NCBI GenBank assembly: GCA_018992685.1
Contig: JACVGT010000011.1
Span: forward strand, 178,094 to 242,093
Length of the DNA stretch: 64,000 bases
Direction of reading: 5' to 3'
Origin: Theionarchaea archaeon
GTDB lineage: Archaea > Methanobacteriota_B > Thermococci > Methanofastidiosales > SZ-28-30
Part shown: positions 1 through 8,129 of the stretch, in pieces
Position numbering within the stretch: position 1 is the first letter of the stretch
Layout of the letters: each line of letters starts with the position of its first letter
Notes under the pieces: generated by a model
Database searches by the model: none
What the model was told of the DNA's origin: nothing
What the model saw: the letters and a program-made list of their open reading frames with translations, nothing else
Program-made: the position numbers and the translations under genes

Positions 1-338
1 GAGTGGATGTAGACGAAGAAAATCACAATCAGCAGTATCACAATGGAGGCAACATCCTGCCATTGAGTGAATTCGAACCCCAGAAAAACAATAATATATG
101 CTATTATGTAGTCCAATGCGTCACTGGTTCTGTTTTTCGATTTTTTGACATTGAATCTCCTAGGATTCCATTTCCTTGCAATCATAAAGACTGGGATCCA
201 GATTGAATTCACAAGTAACAATACAAGAATGGAAATCCAGAAGTTCCTTGATCCCACTTCAAAGTACTTGATAATGAAAATCAACAAGAGAGGTGAGTAT
301 GCACTGACAAACAAGAGACTTCGAACCCAGCCCCTCAT
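1..338 (-). CDS. Partial multi-spanning membrane protein
   Basis: The gene runs off the left edge; 112 codons are open from an ATG at 338 downward without a stop. Hydrophobic segments lie at about residues 7-23, 34-53, 75-90 and 97-111, and a strongly basic loop (residues 55-70, many Arg and Lys) separates the second and third, so it is an integral membrane protein with at least four spans. A purine-rich GGGGTGGGAAG ribosome site sits directly before the ATG, which fixes the start. It is divergent from tgtA. I do not recognise the family and the C-terminal part is missing, so no function is proposed. Confidence 0.6.
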   Translation of the reverse strand, partial: MRGWVRSLLFVSAYSPLLLIFIIKYFEVGSRNFWISILVLLLVNSIWIPVFMIARKWNPRRFNVKKSKNRTSDALDYIIAYIIVFLGFEFTQWQDVASIVILLIVIFFVYIH

Positions 339-539
339 CTTCCCACCCCTGACAGAGCTCTGTAACCCTTCTCAAGTGATGACTGCCCTTTCCCCTGGCA
401 GCATACTTCAGCACGTTTTGAGATGCGTGGAATCACCACAACCACCGCAGGTTCTTACGTGGTAGAAGTATTTACCCTTTTGGTATGTACTATTTTGTGT
501 AAACCCAGGATTTACCTTTGGGTTTCCAAGGCATCAAAA

Positions 540-549
540 AGCTTAAGTA
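540..549 (+). promoter_or_regulatory. TATA box of tgtA
   Basis: GCTTAAGTAG-type element centred about 27 nt before the tgtA ATG at 572, with no ribosome site between, so the mRNA is probably leaderless. A dyad GTAAA-N7-TTTAC lies just upstream at about 499-515; whether it binds a regulator is unknown. Confidence 0.45.
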
Positions 550-571
550 GTCTCTCTTTTCTTCTGCACCA

Positions 572-2275
572 ATGTTTGAAATCAGGGCAAAAGATGGACT
601 GGGAAGAATTGGCCGCCTTGAAATACATGGAAAAGTAGTAGAAACTCCAGCACTCATGCCTGTAATCAACCCGAAAAAGGCTGAAATCACCCCCCGTGAA
701 ATACAGGAGAGGTTCAAGGCCCAGATGATTATTACCAATGCATATATTATCTATGAATCCTCCTTGCGGGAAGAAGCTGCATCCAGAGGGGTTCATACAT
801 TGCTGGATTTTGACGGGGTTATTGCCACGGATTCAGGAAGCTTCCAGCTCATGAACTATGGGAATATTACCGTCACCAACCAAGAGATTATCGAATTCCA
901 GCAGGCCATCAAGTCTGATATATCAACCTTCCTGGATATCCCTACAACTCCTACCTGCACTTACGAAAGGGCTCTCACCGATCTGGAGGCTACCCTGGAG
1001 CGAGCTCGGGAAGCACAGAACCTCAAGAAAGGGTTCATGAATGGTACAGTCCAGGGAGGGAGGTTCCTTGATCTGCGGGAGAGGGCCTGTAAAGAACTGG
1101 CCACCATGGACTTTGAGATCCATCCCCTGGGAGCTGTGGTCCCTTTCCTGTTGAAATACTCATTTACGCCCTTGATAGACATTATTCTCACCTGTAAGAA
1201 ACATCTACCAGTTGAGAGGCCTGTCCACTTGTTTGGAGCTGGCCATCCGCTGTTGTTGCCACTGGCGGTTTTGTGTGGATGTGATCTCTTTGATTCAGCA
1301 GCCTACATTCTCTATGCCAAAGGAACCAGGTACCTGACACCATCAGGCACCAAGAATCTGGAAGACCTTGTCTATTTCCCTTGTGAGTGTCCCGAATGCT
1401 CAAGGACCGATCCAGAAACAGTCTCCAGACTTTCCTCCCAGGAGAAAATTGCCTTTCTCACCAGACACAACCTGTATTCCACGTTTGGGGAACTCAAGAG
1501 GATAAAACAGGCCATTCATGAAGGTTCGTTGTGGGAACTCGTAGAATCAAGAATCAGGTCACACCCCAATTTGCTGGAGTCATACCGTGTCATCAAGAAA
1601 TACTCTGACTTTATTGAAACTTATGAGCCGTTCACTAAGCGGAGTGGTTTTTCCTATACGGGGGCAGAAACCCAGTTCAGACCGGTGACAGCCCGGGCCA
1701 GATCCAGGATAGCCCGTATAAGAGGCGAAACCTTTGAACATCCCGTGTTTGGTCAGGTTCCCGTTTCCCTGAGCCAGACCTACCCTTTTCATACTGACGA
1801 GGTAGTCAGTCTGACAGAAAAGGACATGATCAGAGACATTGCAGTATACCAGTTTGGTGTGGAGGCTGCCCCCCTGTTTGAAAAAGCGAAAATCTCCTAT
1901 GGAAGAACGGGAAAAGTACGCCATCTGCACGAAGACGGCTCCCTCCTGGCCACCCTGCGTCCCATGGATGGGCTGTTCGTTTTGACTTTTGAGGGGGCAC
2001 AGAAGCTGCATTCCCTGGTCCCACCTCCCCAAAGACGAGTTGTAGCAGATGAAGAAGCCATCCCCTTTGTGAAGGATGGTAAAGACTTGTTTTCTCGATT
2101 TGTTGTCTCCATGGATGAAACCCTGCGCGCGTACGAAGAAGTGCTCATAACTGATAGGGCAGACATCCTTCTTGGAGTGGGACGGCTGACGATGTCTCCA
2201 CCAGAGGTTCAGGCTTTTAAGAGAGGAGTTGCAGTGTACTGCAGGAGAGGTGCTGATGCCATACGTGATCCTTGA
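572..2275 (+). CDS. tgtA: tRNA-guanine(15) transglycosylase (archaeosine)
   Basis: Replaces guanine-15 of the tRNA D-arm with preQ0, the first tRNA-bound step of archaeosine synthesis. The 567-aa product has the full archaeal architecture: a TIM-barrel catalytic domain with the nucleophile Asp87 in DSGSFQ and second Asp241 in FDSAAY, a zinc site formed by C271, C273, C276 and H299, then linker domains and a C-terminal PUA RNA-binding domain (about residues 490-567). Length and motif order fit the family. The start is set by a TATA box 27 nt upstream and family alignment of the N-terminal segment. The 3' end overlaps the next gene by 20 nt, implying translational coupling. The lack of other archaeosine genes nearby is not unusual. 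Confidence 0.96.
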   Translation: MFEIRAKDGLGRIGRLEIHGKVVETPALMPVINPKKAEITPREIQERFKAQMIITNAYIIYESSLREEAASRGVHTLLDFDGVIATDSGSFQLMNYGNITVTNQEIIEFQQAIKSDISTFLDIPTTPTCTYERALTDLEATLERAREAQNLKKGFMNGTVQGGRFLDLRERACKELATMDFEIHPLGAVVPFLLKYSFTPLIDIILTCKKHLPVERPVHLFGAGHPLLLPLAVLCGCDLFDSAAYILYAKGTRYLTPSGTKNLEDLVYFPCECPECSRTDPETVSRLSSQEKIAFLTRHNLYSTFGELKRIKQAIHEGSLWELVESRIRSHPNLLESYRVIKKYSDFIETYEPFTKRSGFSYTGAETQFRPVTARARSRIARIRGETFEHPVFGQVPVSLSQTYPFHTDEVVSLTEKDMIRDIAVYQFGVEAAPLFEKAKISYGRTGKVRHLHEDGSLLATLRPMDGLFVLTFEGAQKLHSLVPPPQRRVVADEEAIPFVKDGKDLFSRFVVSMDETLRAYEEVLITDRADILLGVGRLTMSPPEVQAFKRGVAVYCRRGADAIRDP

Positions 2276-2906
2276 TTCTCAGACAAAGAAGAGAGAATTG
2301 AAGAAAGTTGCCCCCTCCCTGTACTACTGTACTCCAGATAGGCTGAAACGGTACCCCGCTGCATTGTGTTTCCAGAAGAGAAAAGTCAAAAAATACCGCC
2401 TTCAGCAGAGACAGAAGCATGTGGGTTACATCCTCATGTGGTACAGGATCGAAAATCACGCAGACAAGAACCGTAAAATCGTGCACCGCATGATCGAGAA
2501 ATCGTTGGGATTCCCTGTTGCCCGCTCATTGATCGCCTTCCCCTATATACACTATGAGTCAGATATGCCCTTCCTATCTCCCCAGAGGATTTTCACCCGT
2601 GCCCAGAGCTTGGATATTAATATGTCCAGGGTTGGTGTCCTCACCCCCCTCGGGAAGACTCATGAACGCTTGCGAGAAAGAGCAGAGCACTATATGAGAA
2701 GCAAGTACGAACATCTCATACGACGGGTCTTGAAAGCTCCTCATGACAGGAGGACACGGAGTGAGATTCGCCAGAGCTATAAGAAACTGAAGCACAAGGG
2801 AAGAACATTATCTGCAATTCTAGGAACTGATGTAACAAAGTTGGAGAGAAAGACATATACTATCATCTGGAAGTGGGAAAAAATAGGACAGACACAAAAA
2901 AAATAA
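2256..2906 (+). CDS. Basic protein of unknown function coupled to tgtA
   Basis: 216 aa, very rich in Lys and Arg throughout, with aromatic patches (YIHYESDMPF, IIWKWEKIG) and a Lys-rich tail. The chosen ATG is preceded by GGAGAGGTG four nt upstream; a TTG at 2229 in the same frame lacks such a site. It begins 20 nt inside tgtA, in another frame, so both are translated from one message. The high charge and the partner gene suggest an RNA- or tRNA-binding role, but that is inference from context only; I recognise no domain. Transcription probably ends in the T-rich stretch at 2918-2932. Confidence 0.7.
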   Translation: MPYVILDSQTKKRELKKVAPSLYYCTPDRLKRYPAALCFQKRKVKKYRLQQRQKHVGYILMWYRIENHADKNRKIVHRMIEKSLGFPVARSLIAFPYIHYESDMPFLSPQRIFTRAQSLDINMSRVGVLTPLGKTHERLRERAEHYMRSKYEHLIRRVLKAPHDRRTRSEIRQSYKKLKHKGRTLSAILGTDVTKLERKTYTIIWKWEKIGQTQKK

Positions 2907-3048
2907 ATGGAAAATTTTTGAGATTTTTATTTGCAAATGTGATATAAATCGGCGATCTGAAACTTATTTTTTATTAAAATCGATGAAGCTGCCTGTCCTG
3001 TTGATTTATTCTTTTTTTATGCAATATTTGAAGTTTTGCGAGTGCAGC

Positions 3049-3067
3049 GAAAAGATTTTATAAACGG
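3049..3067 (+). promoter_or_regulatory. Promoter of first LysW-like gene
   Basis: GAAAAGATTTTATAAACGG, containing TTTATAAA. The same 19 bases recur exactly at 3653-3671 before the second LysW-like gene, so the promoter was duplicated together with the gene. Confidence 0.7.
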
Positions 3068-3095
3068 TAAAAGATCAAGGCGGGAGGTGATACAC

Positions 3096-3269
3096 ATGAT
3101 ACTGGAATGCCCCATCTGTGATGCAACGATCACAATAAACAATCCCAAGGAAGGAGCCATTGTGGTATGCGAGGAATGTGATACAGAGTTCGAGCTTGTT
3201 CAGTTCGATGATGAATGGGATCTCTTGGAAGTTGGAGAAGAAGACTGGGAAGAGGAAGAGGATTTCTGA
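3096..3269 (+). CDS. LysW-like amino-group carrier-type protein, copy A
   Basis: 57 aa. The N-terminal half is a zinc ribbon of the LysW type (CPIC near residues 5-8 and CEEC near 26-29); the C-terminal half is acidic and holds the LysW hallmark EDW near the end. In canonical LysW, the carrier for lysine or arginine/ornithine biosynthesis, the protein ends in EDWGE and the substrate is joined to the terminal Glu. Here the chain continues past EDW with further acidic residues and ends in Phe, so the usual attachment residue is absent. No lysX, lysZ or other carrier-pathway gene is nearby. The ATG is fixed by GGGAGGTGAT five nt upstream; an earlier in-frame start at 3036 lies before the TATA box. 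Role unknown. Confidence 0.85.
   Translation: MILECPICDATITINNPKEGAIVVCEECDTEFELVQFDDEWDLLEVGEEDWEEEEDF
3180..3226 (+). repeat. 47-nt exact repeat, copy 1 (second at 3784-3830)
   Basis: Identical including third codon positions inside two paralogous genes that elsewhere differ silently. This is the pattern of recent gene conversion, or of selection on the nucleotide sequence. Confidence 0.8.
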
Positions 3270-3284
3270 TTTATCTTCCTTGAC

Positions 3285-3296
3285 TTTTTTTATTTT
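3285..3296 (+). terminator. T-run terminator after LysW-like copy A
   Basis: TTTTTTTATTTT shortly after the stop codon at 3269, typical of archaeal intrinsic termination. Confidence 0.5.
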
Positions 3297-3652
3297 CATG
3301 CATGGAGTTAGCTTCAAATCATTGCTTCTTAATTTTTGAATATCCTGATGAGTACAGACTTCTCAAGAAGACACGAATTGCTGAGTGGATTCTTGTGGGA
3401 AGACTATGAGACGCTCTCTGTGAACTCTGTGTCTTGTGAATGCGGGCAGGGCGCACGCTGATGCTGTGAAAGCTTTTGATGGAATAATAGGACAGACACC
3501 GGGTAACTTAGAATGACGAGAAAGAGGAGATTATGAGGTAGCTCCATATTGAGTGACATTCTGTAATTTATTTTTTCATTTTTATTATCCATGGTGCCGA
3601 TAAGAAGGGTTAAATCCATCTTTTGACGTGTAACACCACGAGGAAATCAATA

Positions 3653-3671
3653 GAAAAGATTTTATAAACGG
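3653..3671 (+). promoter_or_regulatory. Promoter of second LysW-like gene
   Basis: Exact copy of the 19-nt element at 3049-3067, including TTTATAAA; the flanks differ. Confidence 0.7.
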
Positions 3672-3699
3672 GCTAATCAACGCCACCGAGGTGTTCTAC

Positions 3700-3873
3700 A
3701 TGATGTTGGAGTGTCCAATTTGTGACGCCGCTATCAACGTGAAGAATCCACAAGAAGGAGATATCGTTACCTGCAAGGAATGCGATACAGAGTTCGAGCT
3801 TGTTCAGTTCGATGATGAATGGGATCTCTTAGAAGTGGGAGAGGAAGACTGGGAAGAGGATAAAGATCTCTAA
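3700..3873 (+). CDS. LysW-like amino-group carrier-type protein, copy B
   Basis: 57 aa paralogue of the gene at 3096-3269, with the same CPIC/CKEC zinc ribbon, the same acidic half and EDW motif, but ending in EEDKDL rather than EEEEDF. As in copy A the C-terminal Glu used by true LysW is missing. GAGGTG six nt before the ATG marks the start; a GTG at 3691 in frame is part of that ribosome site. The N-terminal halves of the two genes differ at many silent positions, whereas the segment 3784-3830 is base-for-base identical to 3180-3226. It is followed by a T-rich stretch (3882-3898). Confidence 0.85.
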   Translation: MMLECPICDAAINVKNPQEGDIVTCKECDTEFELVQFDDEWDLLEVGEEDWEEDKDL

Positions 3874-3881
3874 TCTGTCTT

Positions 3882-3898
3882 CCTTCTTTTATTTTTGT
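3882..3898 (+). terminator. T-rich terminator after LysW-like copy B
   Basis: CTTCTTTTATTTTTG-type pyrimidine run directly after the stop codon; no hairpin needed in archaea. Confidence 0.45.
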
Positions 3899-3967
3899 TC
3901 TTCTATCGAGAAAGGATTGCCCAGGCTGGAGGTCAGTGTCAATTGCATCTGGCTGAAAAGCAGATGA

Positions 3968-5314
3968 TCATGCCATTCTTCTTCTGTACAGTGCTGCAAT
4001 TATCAAAGTTATTGAAAGTCCTGCTATTCCAGCTATCCAGTATGGATTGATCCATTCTCTGCCTTTTTCTGGTGAGGATACTTTTGTCGGAACAGGAGAC
4101 ACAGAAGAAGGGGTGATTTCTCGTGGGGAAGAAGATTCAGGAGGTTCAGGGCTGGGCGTGTCAGGAGGTACGTAGCCAGGCACACCATAACAGTGGACAA
4201 TCCCATCCACCGATCCGATGTAGAGGGCACCTCCTGCAATTGCAGGGGAAGATTCGGCAATTTCTCCTGTTTCCATAAGCCAAACTAGCTCACCGGTCTC
4301 CCCTTCAAGACAATATACGTATCCATCATGAGACCCGATGTATACCTTCCCATCGACTGCAGCAGGAGATGAGTCGATATCGTCGCCTGTTTCATAGGAC
4401 CACACTAGCTCGCCACTATCACTATCGAGACAATATACAAAGTTATCCCCTGATCCAATATACACGTTCCCATTCATTACCGCGGGTGAGGAATACACAA
4501 TTTCCTCTCCAGTATCAAACACCCAGACCAATTCCCCGGTATATGCATCAAAACAATAGAAATAGGAGTCACAGCAAGGATACACATACGAGCCAAAATA
4601 TACTTTACTTCCGTAGACTGTGGGAGAGGAACGCACTCTGACATAGTGTTCTCCCATTGAGTAAGACCAGAGAAGCTGGCCTGTATCTGCTGAGAGGCAA
4701 TAGACGATAGTGTCTCGAGCACCTACAAAAACTCTTCCATCATAAACAGCAGGAGAGGAAGCGATCCATACTCCCGTCTCATAGGCCCAGAGGACTTCTC
4801 CCGTATCTGCTGAAAGGCAATATACCTTTGTATCCCCAGACCCTACGTATACTTCTCCTTCCACTACAACAGGTGAAGTCCACACTGCCTGACCAGTTCT
4901 GTATGTCCAGACTGCCTCTCCTGTCTTCGCATCAAGACAGTACACCGAATGGTCATTCGACCCAATGTACACCTTTCCATTGCTCACAGCAGGAGAAGAT
5001 ACCACTTCACCTTCTGTCTGGTATGTCCAGACTGCCTCTCCTGTCTTCGCATCAAGACAGTACACCGAATGGTCATTCGACCCAATGTACACCTTTCCAT
5101 TGCTCACAGCAGGAGAAGATGCCACAGCACCGCCCGTTTGATACGTCCACAGCTCCTCCAATTTGTCAGGCAGGCTACACTGAGAATATCCTGTGTGTAC
5201 AGCATTCAACCTGAACATGGGCCAATCACAGAATGTCTGAGACATGCACCATGAACTGGCATATCCAGCACACAATACCAGTACCAGGACACTGACTCCG
5301 CATTTCCATTTCAT
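3968..5314 (-). CDS. PQQ-repeat beta-propeller surface protein, membrane-anchored
   Basis: 448 aa. An N-terminal signal peptide (hydrophobic residues 6-19) is followed by about eight blades of roughly 40 residues, each of the form SSPAV..G.VYIGS.D..VYCLDA.TGE.VW.Y.TG, which is the PQQ/BamB-type repeat. A Pro/Ser-rich linker (about 375-410) leads to a hydrophobic helix and a short RRR tail, so the propeller sits outside the cell on a C-terminal anchor. There is no catalytic signature of quinoprotein dehydrogenases, so a binding or scaffolding role is more likely than enzymatic activity. Two blades are a 100-nt exact duplication. The TATA box on the minus strand is at about 5353-5363 and AGAAGGCGAT serves as ribosome site. 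Confidence 0.88.
   Translation of the reverse strand: MKWKCGVSVLVLVLCAGYASSWCMSQTFCDWPMFRLNAVHTGYSQCSLPDKLEELWTYQTGGAVASSPAVSNGKVYIGSNDHSVYCLDAKTGEAVWTYQTEGEVVSSPAVSNGKVYIGSNDHSVYCLDAKTGEAVWTYRTGQAVWTSPVVVEGEVYVGSGDTKVYCLSADTGEVLWAYETGVWIASSPAVYDGRVFVGARDTIVYCLSADTGQLLWSYSMGEHYVRVRSSPTVYGSKVYFGSYVYPCCDSYFYCFDAYTGELVWVFDTGEEIVYSSPAVMNGNVYIGSGDNFVYCLDSDSGELVWSYETGDDIDSSPAAVDGKVYIGSHDGYVYCLEGETGELVWLMETGEIAESSPAIAGGALYIGSVDGIVHCYGVPGYVPPDTPSPEPPESSSPREITPSSVSPVPTKVSSPEKGREWINPYWIAGIAGLSITLIIAALYRRRMA
4901..5120 (-). repeat. 100-nt exact tandem duplication, period 120
   Basis: Bases 4901-5000 recur exactly at 5021-5120. One repeat unit equals one 40-residue propeller blade, so a blade was recently gained or homogenised. 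Confidence 0.9.
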
Positions 5315-5723
5315 AGTATCGCCTTCTGTCTGCTGATAGATGGCATAATTTGGGCTCTATTTAAACCTTTTGTGGGGTCAGTGCAATGGGAAGATCGTGA
5401 GCATAGGTCATCAATTCAGGCTGCCCAGGGTTACCCCAGTGTTCTATCATTGCTGGTCCTCCCGATTTTTCAGTTGACGGTGGATAATTCCATTTCGATT
5501 AGTTTCAAACAGCAGGAAAACTCAGAGTCCTGGATTGTTGATTGTACTCTTGAACTGGAACCTACCATTCTTCGAGGCAGGAAGACCTCCGTCTCTTGTG
5601 TATCCACCGAGTCTCAGATGTTTAAAAGAACGTATGAAGAGGGAAATTGACTCTCTTGAGTCTAGGAAGGGCAGAAAGCATGCTTCGTTGAGTGCATCTG
5701 TCCAGAATACCTGCACACAATGA
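5315..5723. other. 409-nt intergenic region with possible small RNA
   Basis: Contains the promoter of the PQQ gene (about 5353-5363). On the plus strand a TATA-like TGTTTAAAA at 5619-5627 is followed 25 nt later by a perfect hairpin, GACTC-TCTT-GAGTC (5649-5662). The open frames here have no ribosome site and unconvincing composition. The remainder is featureless to me. Confidence 0.4.
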
Positions 5724-5735
5724 CTATTCCTTCCT
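5649..5735 (+). ncRNA. Candidate small RNA, antisense to a gene end
   Basis: The predicted transcript start downstream of a TATA-like box (5619-5627) coincides with a perfect 5-bp hairpin, and a pyrimidine-rich stretch follows at about 5725-5740. It would run into the 3' end of the M28 peptidase gene on the other strand. Only sequence layout supports it. Confidence 0.2.
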
Positions 5736-6791
5736 TTCTGTGCGCACGTTGTAGACGATCCACCACACTCCACATGAGAGAGCTATTGATAACACTATCG
5801 ACGTGATTAGTGCCCTCTCCACGAAGGCATATGGGTTCTCCGCGTACGATACGTGGAATATCACCTTCTGGATCAGGGAACCGGTCCTCATCACGTACTC
5901 TTCATGAACGATTCTGTCCTGTTCAGAATGAATGTGGGGATACAACCTGTTGGTCGATCTTGTAATGCCTGCAGCTGGTATTCCTTTTCTGTTGAAAGGG
6001 ACATGATCACTAAATAGAGGGCCAATAGAGGGGGTTCCCTCATCTGATAGTCCATATATGAGCTGTGCAAGCCAGAATGAGGCAAACCTGTGAGATCTCA
6101 AGCAGGAAATGTGAAGATCTTCCCCTACACCCACTGTATCAACGCAGATTACGCCTTTCAGATTCGTCTGAAGAGCATCTGCCATGTCGGTGGACTCTGT
6201 CAATCCCTTTTCTTCGCCCGTAAAGAAGGTGATCATGAGCGTGTTCTTGGGAGATTCAGGGATATCCAATTCCAGCAGGATAGCCACTCCTGAAGCATTG
6301 TCATCTGCACCCGGGGAGTCCTCCACCGTGTCAAAGTGAGCACAGAAGAGAAAGGATTCCTCTTTTTCTCCCTGGATTGTGGCTGTGACGTTTGTGTGGT
6401 ATTCTGGTGATAATCCCTTCTGGTGTAATATTCTTTCAATGTAGGAAGCAGCCTCCTCTTCTTTTTCACTGGAGTAGGGCCTGGGGCCAACAGCTGTGGA
6501 AAGATAATCTACGTGGATGAGCGGATCCCCTGTGTACGACAAACTGTAGTCAGGTGCAAACCATGAGGTTAGAGGGGAGATGGTCAGAAAGAAGAAGACA
6601 AATGAAAAAGTTGTTACAAACAAGAGAGATTCAGTCCATTTCTTATGTGCAACAACGTTGAAAAACCACAGTAAAACCAGAAAGAGTATCAGTTCATGGA
6701 CCATATAGATGTAATATGGGAAGGGATACCCAACAACAAGTGAGGAGACAATGGTGGCCAGCAACACTGAGAGGGCTAAGAAAGGTTTCAC
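5724..6791 (-). CDS. Membrane-bound M28-family zinc aminopeptidase-like protein
   Basis: 355 aa. Three N-terminal hydrophobic segments (about 5-22, 31-47, 56-73) and one near the C-terminus (328-347) flank a peptidase M28 domain. Co-catalytic zinc ligands are visible in family order: H152 (AHFDT), D163 (GADDNASG), the Glu pair 193-194 (TGEEKG), D218 and H288. The domain probably faces outward and trims peptides, consistent with a peptide-using organism. A GTG at 6791 lies 25 nt from a minus-strand TATA box (6813-6820), which favours a leaderless GTG start over downstream alternatives. Substrate preference cannot be read from the sequence. Confidence 0.9.
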   Translation of the reverse strand: MKPFLALSVLLATIVSSLVVGYPFPYYIYMVHELILFLVLLWFFNVVAHKKWTESLLFVTTFSFVFFFLTISPLTSWFAPDYSLSYTGDPLIHVDYLSTAVGPRPYSSEKEEEAASYIERILHQKGLSPEYHTNVTATIQGEKEESFLFCAHFDTVEDSPGADDNASGVAILLELDIPESPKNTLMITFFTGEEKGLTESTDMADALQTNLKGVICVDTVGVGEDLHISCLRSHRFASFWLAQLIYGLSDEGTPSIGPLFSDHVPFNRKGIPAAGITRSTNRLYPHIHSEQDRIVHEEYVMRTGSLIQKVIFHVSYAENPYAFVERALITSIVLSIALSCGVWWIVYNVRTERKE

Positions 6792-7041
6792 AAGAGGAAA
6801 TTGAGGAGATACCTTTTATGGCTTGCGCCCTTGGATTCTCGTCTGCCGGTACATGGTGGATACTTTCGCAAGATGCTTCCTCTCTTACTCGATTCGGGGC
6901 ACTGGTTCCTGAAACTGACATCCTGAAGGTTCCTATCCTATCTGCTCGACCGTCACGCCACAAGAAAGTCTCGACACCGTAAGAAGCCTATTATCTCAGG
7001 GACCCTGTTTCTTGTGGAAACTGCGTAGACTTGAGATGGAT

Positions 7042-7944
7042 TCAGGTCAAAAACAGGAGCAGTACTGTCAGTGAACCGATGCTGGCTATGGTAGATGTCA
7101 GAACTGCACTGGAAACAAATCCGGGTTCTGCATCGAATTCAATGGCAATCAAGACAGAATTAATGGCCGTAGGCATGGAACATTCAACAATCAAGATACT
7201 CCGCAATACACCCTCTATTCCCATTAAACTGGTGAGAGCAACGCCGATAAGAGGAGATAGCCCCAATCGCAAGATATTAACCAGTAAGAGTGATTTGAAA
7301 TCTTTGTTCATATGCGTATTGCAGAGTTGAATACCCAGAAGCACCATGCACACGGGGATGGCGGCAGATCCCAGGAGGCCGACTGATTTTCCCACGAAAG
7401 AGGGAACTTCTACATGGAGTGAGCTGATGAGAGATGCTATTACTACTGCATATATGAGTGGGATTTTGAATACGTTCAGAAAGGACTCCTTGAAGCTGGA
7501 CTTACCCCTAGATGCGATGTACACGGCAAGCGTGTACATGATGATTGATCCATACATCATGTAGGCCAGCGCACTGATTGTTCCTTCTTCACCAAAGGCA
7601 AAGGTGCACAAGGGGACGCCATAGTTGCCTGAGTTGGTAAAGAGGACTGACAGGAGGAATGCACTCTCTACAGTCTTCTCCAGATTGAGAAGTCTACAGG
7701 CTGTGAGGGATATGATGTAGAGGATTCCCGTAAACCCCACCACGAAGACTCCAATAACTGCTAGGCTGCCCAGGACATCTCTGTCTATGAACGTAGTGAA
7801 GACTAGCGAAGGAAGGAGGATATAGATACTGAGGTGGGCTATGGAACGTGTGTCCGGGTTCTTGGTCTTACCCAGCAGGACACCAATCCCAAATATAAGG
7901 AATATGGGGAAGAGTACGTCCATGAGCACCTGGATGAGGTCCAT
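7042..7944 (-). CDS. AEC-family auxin-efflux-carrier-type transporter
   Basis: 300 aa, almost entirely hydrophobic, with about ten transmembrane helices in two halves of five, the AEC fold. Family signs include an N-terminal LFPIFLIFGIGVLLG helix, the SGNYGVP motif in the fourth to fifth helix region and a TAINSV segment late in the protein. Members export or take up small organic acids such as malate or malonate; the substrate here is not determinable. The ATG is 25 nt from a TATA box (7965-7973), so the message is leaderless. It stands alone on the minus strand. Confidence 0.9.
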   Translation of the reverse strand: MDLIQVLMDVLFPIFLIFGIGVLLGKTKNPDTRSIAHLSIYILLPSLVFTTFIDRDVLGSLAVIGVFVVGFTGILYIISLTACRLLNLEKTVESAFLLSVLFTNSGNYGVPLCTFAFGEEGTISALAYMMYGSIIMYTLAVYIASRGKSSFKESFLNVFKIPLIYAVVIASLISSLHVEVPSFVGKSVGLLGSAAIPVCMVLLGIQLCNTHMNKDFKSLLLVNILRLGLSPLIGVALTSLMGIEGVLRSILIVECSMPTAINSVLIAIEFDAEPGFVSSAVLTSTIASIGSLTVLLLFLT

Positions 7945-7964
7945 GGGTAGGCGTTGTGATGGGT

Positions 7965-7973
7965 CTTAAAAAG
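7965..7973. promoter_or_regulatory. TATA element, possibly bidirectional
   Basis: CTTAAAAAG is centred 25 nt from the ATG of the AEC gene on the minus strand and 26 nt from a TTG that opens a 44-codon frame on the plus strand. Confidence 0.5.
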
Positions 7974-7994
7974 ATTGTGGGTATTCACTCCATC

Positions 7995-8129
7995 TTGCAT
8001 GGTAAAGGACTGAGTCGTACCATCCGTATAATCAGAAATCAGGGAACGACAAACGGTAGTAGCGAATGGATCAGTCTTTACAAACAGCAAGTTGAAGTCA
8101 GAGATCCGTACGTATGCGTCCGGACATGA
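7995..8129 (+). CDS. Possible 44-aa basic protein
   Basis: Short frame from a TTG placed exactly 26 nt from a TATA element, matching the leaderless spacing seen across the window, and followed by a T-rich terminator-like stretch (about 8130-8156). The product is basic with no recognisable motif. There is no ribosome site, and TTG starts are rare, so this remains tentative. Confidence 0.3.
   Translation: MHGKGLSRTIRIIRNQGTTNGSSEWISLYKQQVEVRDPYVCVRT

Larger units (their letters stand above)
3270..3699. other. 430-nt spacer between the LysW-like copies
   Basis: Holds the T-run terminator of copy A and the promoter of copy B. The open frames in it have no promoter or ribosome site and look random. 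I see no RNA gene. Confidence 0.5.

Noticed and set aside
3404..3619. Minus-strand frame between the LysW-like genes
   Set aside because: No promoter, no ribosome site, random-looking composition.
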